From contig DKWV01000050.1 of the NCBI GenBank assembly GCA_002491905.1, positions 1 through 12,500 on the forward strand: a stretch of DNA of 12,500 nt, in the 5' to 3' direction. The position numbers and the translations under genes are program-made. Source of the stretch: Lachnospiraceae bacterium UBA7143. GTDB lineage: Bacteria > Bacillota > Clostridia > Lachnospirales > Lachnospiraceae. Positions 6,501-12,500 of the stretch are shown in pieces (position 1 is the first letter of the stretch; the number at the start of each line of letters is the position of its first letter). Under the pieces are notes generated by a model. It ran no database searches. It was not told the DNA's origin and saw only the letters and a list, made by a program, of their open reading frames with translations.

Positions 6501-7412
6501 ATGTTAGATATCTGTTTACTGGGCACGGGGGGGATGATGCCCCTGCCCCACAGATGGCTTACCTCGATGATGGCGAGGTACAACGGCACGAGTATATTGA
6601 TTGATTGTGGGGAGGGAACCCAGATCGCCATGAAGGAGAAGGGCTGGAGCCCGAAACCGATTGACGTGATCTGTTTCACCCACTTTCATGCGGATCACAT
6701 CAGCGGTCTTCCGGGGATGCTGCTCACTATGGGCAATGCAGAGCGCACGGAGCCGCTGCTTTTGATTGGCCCGAAAGGGCTGACCAGAACAGTCAACGCC
6801 CTGCGCGTGATCGCACCTGAGCTGCCTTTCGAGATTAACTGCAAGGAGATCACGGAACAGGAACAGTCGTTTTCTTTCAACGGTTTCCGCATAGAGACTT
6901 ACAGGGTCAACCATAACGTGATCTGTTATGGGTACAGCATCGTCGTTGACCGTATGGGCAAGTTTGACGTGGAGAAGGCGCAGTCTTTAAATATTCCGAG
7001 AAATTACTGGAATCCCCTGCAAAAAGGTGAGATAATAGAAGTGGATGGCCAGACTTTTACGCCGGATATGGTGCTGGGGGCGGCGAGAAAGGGACTGAAG
7101 ATCACTTACTGTACGGATACGAGGCCGACGGAGAGCATTGTGAAAAACGCGTCCGGGGCAGATCTCTTTATCTGCGAGGGTATGTACGGCGAACCCGAGA
7201 AGGCGCAGAAAGCCAGGGAATATAAACACATGACTTTTTATGAGGCGGCGGAGCTTGCGAAGCGCGCCGGGGTGCGGGAGCTTTGGCTGACGCACTACAG
7301 CCCGTCACTGATCCGGCCGGATGATTACATGCAGGAGGTCAGGAAAATTTTCCCGAATACGGTGGCGGCCAGGGACGGCAGGAGTGTGGACCTTATGTTC
7401 CGGGAAGAGTGA
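6501..7412 (+). CDS. rnz: Ribonuclease Z (tRNA 3'-end endonuclease)
   Basis: 303-residue metallo-beta-lactamase-fold nuclease that cuts tRNA precursors lacking an encoded CCA just after the discriminator base. The start is ATG 6501, with GGAGGGAG at 6491-6498; the in-frame ATG at 6489 lies within that ribosome site's region. Motif II is H61-F-H63-A-D65-H66. H138 (RVNHNV), D206 (CTDTRP), H243 (EYKHMTFYEAAELA) and H265 (LWLTHYSPS) supply the remaining metal ligands and catalytic positions in family order. The N terminus LLGTGGMMPLPHR and the length (B. subtilis RNase Z is about 307) fit RNase Z better than other MBL hydrolases. The tRNA-Ser gene at 12298 lacks CCA, so the cell needs this enzyme plus a CCA-adding enzyme. 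Confidence 0.9.
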   Translation: MLDICLLGTGGMMPLPHRWLTSMMARYNGTSILIDCGEGTQIAMKEKGWSPKPIDVICFTHFHADHISGLPGMLLTMGNAERTEPLLLIGPKGLTRTVNALRVIAPELPFEINCKEITEQEQSFSFNGFRIETYRVNHNVICYGYSIVVDRMGKFDVEKAQSLNIPRNYWNPLQKGEIIEVDGQTFTPDMVLGAARKGLKITYCTDTRPTESIVKNASGADLFICEGMYGEPEKAQKAREYKHMTFYEAAELAKRAGVRELWLTHYSPSLIRPDDYMQEVRKIFPNTVAARDGRSVDLMFREE

Positions 7413-7426
7413 GACGGCAGAAAACT

Positions 7427-7471
7427 CCAGAATCTGGACCGATATGCCGATATACATACAAAGGATATCGG
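7427..7471 (+). promoter_or_regulatory. Cluster of small repeats before the membrane-anchored protein gene
   Basis: The 83-base gap after rnz contains the odd palindrome CCAGA-A-TCTGG (7427-7437), two direct copies of CCGATAT (7439-7445 and 7447-7453, 8 bases apart) and the inverted copy ATATCGG (7465-7471). The second and third copies could form a 7-base-pair hairpin with an 11-base loop, 13 bases before the ribosome site at 7485-7492. It could be an operator or an mRNA structure; no promoter is clear. Confidence 0.3.
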
Positions 7472-7495
7472 AAACAGCGGCTACGGGAGGAGAAT

Positions 7496-8074
7496 ATGAA
7501 ACATTCAAAGATTGCGAAGACTGTGATTATCGTGGTAATTCTTGCGGCGATCATTCTGGTTTATTATTACTATCTGGGGCACCGGGCGAAACGGCAGGAG
7601 GTCGAGGAGGCGGTTGCCGCGACAGTGGTGCAGAGCGTGCTGATGCGGGATCTGGAGCACAACTATCCCCCTACGCCCAAGGAAGTGGTGAAATATTACG
7701 CGGAGATCACGGAGTGCTTTTATAATGAGACTTACACCGACGAGGAACTGACGCTTCTGGCTGATAAGATCCAGCAGCTCTATGACGCGGAGCTGGCGGC
7801 GAATAAGACGCAGGAGCAGTATATGGAGGACCTGAAAACGGAAATTGCGGAGATGAAGGGCAAGCAGCTTACGATTGCAAGCTATGAGGTTTCCGCCAGC
7901 ACTGACGTGGAGGAGTTTACACAGAGCGGGTATTCCTGCGCAAGATTATACTGTACCTTCTATTTGAGACAGCCGGGCAATGGCGGCCGTGTGGCATCCC
8001 AGGAACGGTTTGTGCTCAGAAAAGATGAGGACGGGCACTGGAAAATATTGGGCTGGGAGCTTGTGGAGGATTGA
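7496..8074 (+). CDS. Membrane-anchored protein of unknown function between rnz and tsaD
   Basis: 192 residues. ATG 7496 is chosen for the strong GGGAGGAG at 7485-7492; the frame is open upstream to a GTG at 7409 that lacks support. The N terminus is a short basic stretch, then one hydrophobic segment (about 8-27) without a lipobox or an obvious cleavage site, so it is probably a signal anchor with the rest outside. Residues 34-125 are mainly helical, with several Glu-rich repeats. Residues 125-192 look beta-rich (YEVSAS..., ARLYCTFYLRQ, RFVLRKDEDGHWKILGWELVED) and recall an NTF2-like fold, but that is only an impression. Two cysteines (C148 and C153) fall in the beta part. I do not recognise the family. 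Its stop is 3 bases before the tsaD start, so it is transcribed with tsaD. Confidence 0.88.
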   Translation: MKHSKIAKTVIIVVILAAIILVYYYYLGHRAKRQEVEEAVAATVVQSVLMRDLEHNYPPTPKEVVKYYAEITECFYNETYTDEELTLLADKIQQLYDAELAANKTQEQYMEDLKTEIAEMKGKQLTIASYEVSASTDVEEFTQSGYSCARLYCTFYLRQPGNGGRVASQERFVLRKDEDGHWKILGWELVED

Positions 8075-8077
8075 GGA

Positions 8078-9112
8078 TTGAGAGAAACAAGTGAAACGGT
8101 GACGGTTCTGGCCGTGGAGACTTCCTGTGACGAGACGGCGGCGGCGGTGGTCAAAAACGGCAGGGAAGTGTTGTCAAATGTGATATCTTCCCAGATCGCC
8201 CTGCACACACTTTACGGGGGTGTGGTGCCGGAGATTGCGTCCCGTAAACATATCGAGAAGATTAACCAGGTGATGGGGGAGGCGCTTGCGCAGGCAGGGA
8301 AAAAGCTTTCCGACATGGACGCCATTGCGGTCACCTACGGACCGGGGCTTGTGGGAGCGCTTCTGGTAGGCGTGTCCGCGGCGAAAGCGGTCAGTTTTGC
8401 CTCGGGAATTCCGCTGATCGGCGTACATCACATAGAAGGACATATCAGCGCGAATTACATAGAGAATAAAGAGCTGGAGCCGCCCTTTGTATGTCTGGTG
8501 GTGTCCGGCGGGCATTCCCACCTTGTGGTGGTCAGGGATTACGGTGAGTATGAGATTTTAGGCCGCACAAGGGATGACGCGGCGGGAGAAGCTTTTGACA
8601 AGGTGGCGCGCGCCATCGGCCTCGGGTATCCCGGCGGCCCGAAGATCGACAGGGTATCTAAGGAGGGGAATCCTGACGCCATCGCCTTCCCAAGGGCGAA
8701 GGTGGGGGATTCCGACTATGATTTCAGTTTCAGCGGCCTAAAGTCCGCGGTCTTAAATTATCTCAATTCCTGCGGGATGAAGGGAGAGTCTTTCTGTCAG
8801 GCCGATGTGGCGGCTTCCTTTCAGAAGGCGGTGGTGGATGTGCTCACAGAGCATTCCATGCATGCGGTGGAGGCCTGCGGTCTGAAAAAGTTCGCCATTG
8901 CCGGGGGCGTGGCGTCCAATTCAGCACTCAGGGAGGCGCTTTCGAAAGCCTGTGAGGAGCGTGGCGTGGCGTTTTACCATCCCTCGCCGATTTTGTGTAC
9001 GGACAATGCGGCGATGATCGGCGCGGCGGGTTATTATGAGTATATGAAAGGCGTGCGGCACGGGTATGATTTGAACGCGGTGCCGAATCTGAAGCTCGGG
9101 GAGAAGGCATAG
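8078..9112 (+). CDS. tsaD: t6A synthase catalytic subunit TsaD (Kae1/Gcp family), TTG start
   Basis: 344-residue ASKHA-fold enzyme that transfers the threonylcarbamoyl group from TC-AMP to A37 of ANN-decoding tRNAs, working with TsaB and TsaE. The metal ligands are visible as H118 and H122 (GVHHIEGH) and D309 (CTDNAAMIG). Other family blocks are VETSCDETAAAVV (13-25), VVSGGHSHLV (141-150), FSFSGLKSAV (216-225) and AIAGGVASNSALR (273-285). Length is usual. The best start is TTG 8078, with GGAGG at 8065-8069 eight bases upstream; GTG 8099 would drop 7 residues and is the alternative. It is separated from tsaE and tsaB by rimI, the cysteine-pair gene, rnz and the anchored protein. ispD follows after 3 bases. 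Confidence 0.97.
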   Translation: MRETSETVTVLAVETSCDETAAAVVKNGREVLSNVISSQIALHTLYGGVVPEIASRKHIEKINQVMGEALAQAGKKLSDMDAIAVTYGPGLVGALLVGVSAAKAVSFASGIPLIGVHHIEGHISANYIENKELEPPFVCLVVSGGHSHLVVVRDYGEYEILGRTRDDAAGEAFDKVARAIGLGYPGGPKIDRVSKEGNPDAIAFPRAKVGDSDYDFSFSGLKSAVLNYLNSCGMKGESFCQADVAASFQKAVVDVLTEHSMHAVEACGLKKFAIAGGVASNSALREALSKACEERGVAFYHPSPILCTDNAAMIGAAGYYEYMKGVRHGYDLNAVPNLKLGEKA

Positions 9113-9115
9113 CAT

Positions 9116-9901
9116 ATGAACAAAAAGAGATGTACCGCCATCGTGCTGGCGGCGGGGCGCGGCAGCCGCATGGGGAGCGGCGTGGCAAAGCAGTATATGC
9201 TTCTGCGGGGCAGGCCGCTCATATGGTACACATTACATGCGGTAGAAGAATCCTCTGTGATTGATGACTGCATTCTGGTCACCGGTGCGGAGGATATTTT
9301 TTATGTAAAAGAAGAAATTGTTGTCCGCTATGGATTTCATAAGGTGATGGCCGTTGTGGCGGGGGGAAGAGAGCGTTATGACTCCGTTTACAACGGGCTC
9401 CAGGCGGCTGTGGGCAAAGAGGCGGTGCAGGGTGGAGAAGATCCGTGTATGCCTGACCGGGACGGGTATGTTTTCATCCAGGACGGCGCGCGGCCCTTTC
9501 TGACGGAAGAAATTCTGGAGCGCTGCTATGAGGCGGTAAAGAAAGATCATGCCTGCGTGGCGGGAATGCCCGTGAAGGATACGATAAAGACCGTGGATGA
9601 AAACGGCTTTGCCAGACAGACGCCGGACAGAAATTTCATGTGGCAGGTGCAGACGCCCCAGGTTTTTGATGCGCAGTTAATTCTTTCCGCCTATGAAAAG
9701 CTGATGCGGGAGAAGGAGCGGCTTTTGCGGGAGGGGACGGCCATCACGGACGATGCAATGGTGGTGGAAACTTTTACGGACTGCAGGGTCAGACTGGTGG
9801 AGGGAGACTACAGGAATATGAAGGTCACCACGCCTGAGGATATGGCCGTGGCGGAGACGTTTTTAGACACATACGGCGGTTTTCAGGAGGAGAAGAGATG
9901 A
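9116..9901 (+). CDS. ispD: 2-C-methyl-D-erythritol 4-phosphate cytidylyltransferase IspD
   Basis: 261-residue nucleotidyltransferase that joins CTP and MEP to form CDP-methylerythritol in the non-mevalonate isoprenoid pathway. The CTP loop is LAAGRGSRMGSGVAKQY (11-27), with R18 and K25 at the catalytic positions. DGARPFL (123-129), the GMPVKDTIK block (150-158), QTPQVF (179-184), TDD (211-213) and K236 in NMKVTTPEDM are all in place. It is about 30 residues longer than E. coli IspD; part of this is an insert near 100-116 (VGKEAVQGGEDPCMPDR) and part a short C-terminal tail. IspF is not adjacent. AAGG (9104-9107) within the end of tsaD gives a modest ribosome site, and the stop overlaps the next ATG as ATGA. 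Confidence 0.96.
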   Translation: MNKKRCTAIVLAAGRGSRMGSGVAKQYMLLRGRPLIWYTLHAVEESSVIDDCILVTGAEDIFYVKEEIVVRYGFHKVMAVVAGGRERYDSVYNGLQAAVGKEAVQGGEDPCMPDRDGYVFIQDGARPFLTEEILERCYEAVKKDHACVAGMPVKDTIKTVDENGFARQTPDRNFMWQVQTPQVFDAQLILSAYEKLMREKERLLREGTAITDDAMVVETFTDCRVRLVEGDYRNMKVTTPEDMAVAETFLDTYGGFQEEKR

Positions 9902-11181
9902 GTCGAAAGGGAAGAACAGCGGCAAAAGTGTGGGTTTTAGCTGTGACATGCGTGTCACTTTTGGCGGGATGCGGCAATGCGTCTGTCTCTGAGGAGCAGG
10001 GTGAGGAGGCTCCCGAGGCGGAGGAGCAAAGCGAAGAGGCGGTCGTGGCGAACGACGGAAAGGGAGAACTGATTTCCGACGAGGATGCGGCGGCTTTAGA
10101 GTATATGAAGAAATATACGATTGCGGATGTATATGGGGATGGGGCATCCTATGAAGTTTATGCGCCCGACGGAAGTGAAAGCAGCGACGATTTTCTAAGC
10201 TACATCGATCATGGAATTAATTTTTTTGCGGCGGTATACGGCGGTGGTGACGAAGAACTGCCCTATCAGATCCTCAATGAAAGTCTGAAAGGACTGAAAG
10301 CGGATTGGGAGCAAAGCGAAGAATATTCGGATGCGAAGTTTGGCGAGGTTGTTAAAAACGGCGCGGACAGATATGTGAGCACCTCTGTCAAGACGAAGGA
10401 TCTTTTCGGGACAGACTATGAGAAGAGGGTGTTTTATTACCTGGATATTCCAAAAACAGGAGTAGGCGTGCTCTGGCAAGTGGAGGTCAGTGAAATACAG
10501 ATTGATGAGATGACGGAGAAACTGCTGACTGAGATTGGGCAGTGTTATGGAATCGGTCTGGAAAGTATTATGCCAAACGGGGAATGGGCGCAGGCAGATG
10601 CTAAACGGCAGGTGGATGCACAGGATACATATGAGCCCGAAGAAGGGGAAACAGCGCTTACCAGAGTGGACGGATATCAGTATCTCGGTCAGGCCACCTT
10701 GTCTTTAAAGGATGGTGAGATCCAGTGTCCGGTCCTGGCGCCGATGGGTTCCTCGACTATGGCGAAGGAAGATCATATCTACGCTTCCATGCACGGTGTT
10801 TCTGTAAATATCGACAGCACGCCAACGGGTACGGACGATTATGTACCGCTGTTGAAGAAGGGTGCCGACAGACTTTACGGGCAGAAACTGAACGACGAGG
10901 ATGTGGAAAACCGAAACGTCCATAAGAGTGAAGTCATGGAGATGTCCGGCTATGAGAAGGCGTGGTATTACGTGGTTGACTATGAGACGCCCGATATTAT
11001 AACGGAGGAATACTATAAAGAGGTGAGTGTGAACTGCCGGATTGTCATTGGGGAAAAATATGTCCTTACCTGTGATATTACGCTCCGTGATGATAAGTTT
11101 GACGCATCCACTAACGCGCTGCTTATGGAACTGGAAACGGCATATGGCATTGATTTATCGGAGTACTATTATGGAGAGTGA
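9898..11181 (+). CDS. Putative lipoprotein with an internally duplicated domain, unknown function
   Basis: 427 residues. The signal peptide has basic residues (R3, K4, R6, K10), a hydrophobic core and a clear lipobox LAG-C25, so the mature protein should be lipid-anchored on the outer face of the membrane. Residues 29-62 are a very acidic linker. The body seems to be two related halves: YEKRVFYYLDI (174-184) against YEKAWYYVVDY (352-362), and TEKLLTEIGQCYGIGLE (206-222) against TNALLMELETAYGIDLS (405-421), each at the end of its half. I recognise no family. AGGAGG at 9885-9890 lies 7 bases before the ATG, which overlaps the ispD stop (ATGA). It pairs with the lipoprotein gene that follows after 4 bases. 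Confidence 0.88.
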   Translation: MSRKGRTAAKVWVLAVTCVSLLAGCGNASVSEEQGEEAPEAEEQSEEAVVANDGKGELISDEDAAALEYMKKYTIADVYGDGASYEVYAPDGSESSDDFLSYIDHGINFFAAVYGGGDEELPYQILNESLKGLKADWEQSEEYSDAKFGEVVKNGADRYVSTSVKTKDLFGTDYEKRVFYYLDIPKTGVGVLWQVEVSEIQIDEMTEKLLTEIGQCYGIGLESIMPNGEWAQADAKRQVDAQDTYEPEEGETALTRVDGYQYLGQATLSLKDGEIQCPVLAPMGSSTMAKEDHIYASMHGVSVNIDSTPTGTDDYVPLLKKGADRLYGQKLNDEDVENRNVHKSEVMEMSGYEKAWYYVVDYETPDIITEEYYKEVSVNCRIVIGEKYVLTCDITLRDDKFDASTNALLMELETAYGIDLSEYYYGE

Positions 11182-11185
11182 GAAA

Positions 11186-12166
11186 ATGATTTGGAAGAGA
11201 ACGGCCCTTTTTATAGTGGCGGTTTTGTGCGCGGCCATGTTTACGGGATGCACAAAAGCGGAGCGGCCGGCGGGAGGGACACAGCCCCGGGATGGAAAGG
11301 ATGCCGTGACAGCCGGAACGGAAGCGGCAGGAACGCCGCGGGCAGAGACTACAGGGGAACAGGATCCGGGACCGGCGGAGGCAGAAGAAGGCGGGGAAAA
11401 CCATCCCACCACTATGGCGGACTTATTGCGGGAGAGCGGTAATATGCCCGATACAGTCGAGACGCCCGAACTGCCGGAAACCGTGTTGTGGTTTAACGCC
11501 ACCTATGCGTGCCTGACCTACACAAACGGCTGGGACTGGCGGTGGGTCGGTGGACAGGAGCCTACGGAGGATAACGCGGAGACGGCGAAGTATCTGCTCT
11601 ATTCCAGCTGGAACGTGACGGATCGGGAATCCGGGATCGAAACGGTGAATAATCTCCTCGGAGGCGGTCACCGCGCCAAATGTCAGGAATGCATGGATGA
11701 TCTGGAAGAGTGGGGACTTATGGGGCTGAGCGAGACACGTTTTGCGGAAGAGATGACCAAAATCGCGGGCGGGGAACGGACTGACATTGATCTGGGAGAT
11801 GTGCCCGGGCGGTATGTGGTGGCCTATTATATGTATCATGCGGGTATTGGGGCCGAGTATATCGCGGCGTGGGATTTCTGCAGGGTGAACCAGTTGTATG
11901 CGGATTTTTACCTGTGCGGTTTTATGGACTACGGGGAGGCTATGGACGCGTCTCTGGAAAATTCACTGAGATTACAGAAAATGTACGACTCATGGGAAGA
12001 AATGATGGACGCTTACATGCTGGGTTATCAGTTCTGGCAGGGAGATCTGGCAATTACGGAGGATTCCCCCACAAGGGAGCGGTTCAGCTATTACGAAATG
12101 CTCAAAGAATCGAACGACAGTCCCTATGAACTGGACTGGAATATGGAACTGAAAAAGAGCTGGTGA
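11186..12166 (+). CDS. Putative lipoprotein with a C-terminal DUF1266-like domain
   Basis: 326 residues from ATG 11186, with GGAGAG at 11173-11178 seven bases upstream; ATG 11171 (5 residues longer) is the alternative, and the frame stays open further upstream. The signal peptide MIWKRTALFIVAVLCAAMFTGC ends in a somewhat atypical lipobox with C22. Residues 23-75 are a low-complexity linker rich in Gly, Pro, Ala, Thr and Glu. The C-terminal part matches my memory of DUF1266: W142-x-V-x-x-R-x-S-G-I-E-x-x-x-x-L-L (142-158), A228-W229-D230-F-C-R233, and DSWEEMMDAYMLGYQFWQGD (268-287). DUF1266 proteins such as the E. coli Ybe paralogues have no known role and are usually not lipoproteins. It is co-transcribed with the preceding lipoprotein. 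No clear terminator follows. Confidence 0.85.
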   Translation: MIWKRTALFIVAVLCAAMFTGCTKAERPAGGTQPRDGKDAVTAGTEAAGTPRAETTGEQDPGPAEAEEGGENHPTTMADLLRESGNMPDTVETPELPETVLWFNATYACLTYTNGWDWRWVGGQEPTEDNAETAKYLLYSSWNVTDRESGIETVNNLLGGGHRAKCQECMDDLEEWGLMGLSETRFAEEMTKIAGGERTDIDLGDVPGRYVVAYYMYHAGIGAEYIAAWDFCRVNQLYADFYLCGFMDYGEAMDASLENSLRLQKMYDSWEEMMDAYMLGYQFWQGDLAITEDSPTRERFSYYEMLKESNDSPYELDWNMELKKSW

Positions 12167-12227
12167 TACCCATAATTATAGGTGAAAATTGAAAACTTCA
12201 AATTTGTAAAAAATTGAGAAAAATAGG

Positions 12228-12256
12228 TTGACATGAAAATTTATTTTTGCTAGAAT
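12228..12256 (+). promoter_or_regulatory. Strong sigma-A promoter for the tRNA-Ser genes
   Basis: A perfect TTGACA (12228-12233) and TAGAAT (12251-12256) are separated by 17 bases, in an AT-rich stretch. The start point would be near 12263, about 35 bases before the mature tRNA. The region 12167-12227 before it is AT-rich and shows no gene or convincing terminator. Confidence 0.85.
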
Positions 12257-12260
12257 AATT

Positions 12261-12289
12261 TTTGCGCTCGACTTAAGTCAGGGCGCAAA
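12261..12289 (+). other. Hairpin in the 5' leader of tRNA-Ser
   Basis: TTTGCGC (12261-12267) pairs with GCGCAAA (12283-12289) around a 15-base loop that holds the palindrome GACTTAAGTC (12269-12278). It begins at about the predicted transcription start and ends 8 bases before the tRNA, so it would sit in the leader removed by RNase P. It has no T run, so it is not a terminator. Confidence 0.45.
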
Positions 12290-12297
12290 GCGAACAC

Positions 12298-12383
12298 GGA
12301 GAGGTATCGAAGTGGTCATAACGAGGCGGTCTTGAAAACCGTTTGTCCGCAAGGGCGCGTGGGTTCGAATCCCACCCTCTCCG
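12298..12383 (+). tRNA. tRNA-Ser(UGA)
   Basis: The acceptor stem is GGAGAGG (12298-12304) with CCTCTCC (12376-12382) and discriminator G12383. The anticodon stem GCGGT/ACCGT frames the loop CTTGAAA, with anticodon TGA at 12333-12335, which reads UCA and other UCN codons. A long class-II variable arm (stem GTCC/GGGC with GCAA loop) and a T arm GTGGG-TTCGAAT-CCCAC (12359-12375) are complete. CCA is not encoded. A36-A37 marks it as a likely i6A-type rather than a t6A substrate. Confidence 0.97.
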
Positions 12384-12453
12384 CTGGAGATCCCTCTCCG
12401 ACCGAATCCTTTTTCATTCGGCAATATGTTATCATATGTATTTAGCTATGTCT
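12384..12453 (+). other. Spacer between the two tRNA-Ser genes with small hairpins
   Basis: GGAGA (12386-12390) can pair with TCTCC (12395-12399), and CCGAAT (12402-12407) with ATTCGG (12416-12421) around a T-rich loop. CCCTCTCCG, the tRNA 3' end (12375-12383), is repeated at 12392-12400. No T run follows the hairpins and no new promoter is visible, so both tRNAs are probably made as one precursor. Confidence 0.45.
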
Positions 12454-12500
12454 GGAGATGTACCCAAGATGGCGGAAGGGACACCCCTGGAAAGGGTGCA
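12454..12500 (+). tRNA. tRNA-Ser(GGA), 3' part cut by the window end
   Basis: Acceptor 5' strand GGAGATG begins at 12454. The D-arm region follows, then the anticodon stem CACCC (12482-12486) with GGGTG (12494-12498) around CTGGAAA, giving anticodon GGA at 12489-12491 for UCC and UCU codons. The variable arm, T arm and 3' acceptor strand are beyond the window. Confidence 0.92.

Noticed and set aside
7409..7495. GTG start giving a 29-residue extension of the membrane-anchored protein
   Set aside because: It overlaps the rnz stop and has a poor ribosome site, while ATG 7496 has GGGAGGAG at the right distance and starts directly before the membrane segment.
11042..11185. Long N-terminal extension of the DUF1266 lipoprotein
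   Set aside because: It overlaps the preceding lipoprotein gene by about 140 bases and would bury the signal peptide; ATG 11186 has a ribosome site and a proper signal sequence.
12402..12421. Hairpin in the tRNA spacer as a transcription terminator
   Set aside because: The T run is in the loop, not after the stem, and no promoter is seen before the second tRNA.

Overview
The window looks like chromosomal core DNA from a Gram-positive anaerobe of the Clostridia, most likely Lachnospiraceae. The reasons are a G+C-rich, strongly co-oriented gene set with AGGAGG-type ribosome sites, a tsaE-tsaB-rimI-tsaD t6A cluster, tRNA genes without an encoded CCA, and lipoproteins and a MacAB-like exporter made for a single-membrane cell. 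This is inferred from gene content; I cannot place a genus. All genes read on the + strand, and no insertion sequence, phage gene or CRISPR array is visible.

Region 1 (1-3793): a small terminator of an upstream gene, then a 260-base control region, then a three-gene exporter operon (ATPase, long membrane-fusion adaptor, FtsX/MacB-type permease). The control region holds copies of a TNTAAGA heptamer on an exact 11-base lattice. They fall in two groups, each ending the same distance before a -10 hexamer. This is the pattern expected for two tandem promoters activated by an OmpR/PhoB-type response regulator, and is the strongest regulatory signal in the window.

Region 2 (3794-3944): a compact palindromic element of about 107 bases with nested and mutually exclusive stems, followed by a promoter whose predicted start lies almost on the ATG of the next gene, so that mRNA may be leaderless.

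Region 3 (3945-9901): a housekeeping run: a YcxB-like membrane protein, tsaE, tsaB, rimI, a small cysteine-pair protein, rnz (RNase Z), an unrecognised membrane-anchored protein, tsaD and ispD. Several junctions are ATGA overlaps or gaps of a few bases, so translation is probably coupled. TsaE, TsaB and TsaD form the threonylcarbamoyl-transfer complex for t6A37 of ANN-decoding tRNAs (TsaC is not in the window). RimI acetylates ribosomal protein S18. RNase Z makes tRNA 3' ends. IspD feeds isoprenoid synthesis.

Region 4 (9898-12166): two consecutive putative lipoproteins. The first appears to be an internal duplication of an unrecognised domain. The second is a lipidated protein with a long acidic/Gly/Pro linker and a C-terminal DUF1266-like domain. 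This pair is the least explained protein-coding part of the window.

Region 5 (12167-12500): a near-consensus promoter driving tRNA-Ser(UGA), then a tRNA-Ser(GGA) cut off by the window end. Both have A36, so they are not expected t6A substrates despite lying near the t6A genes.
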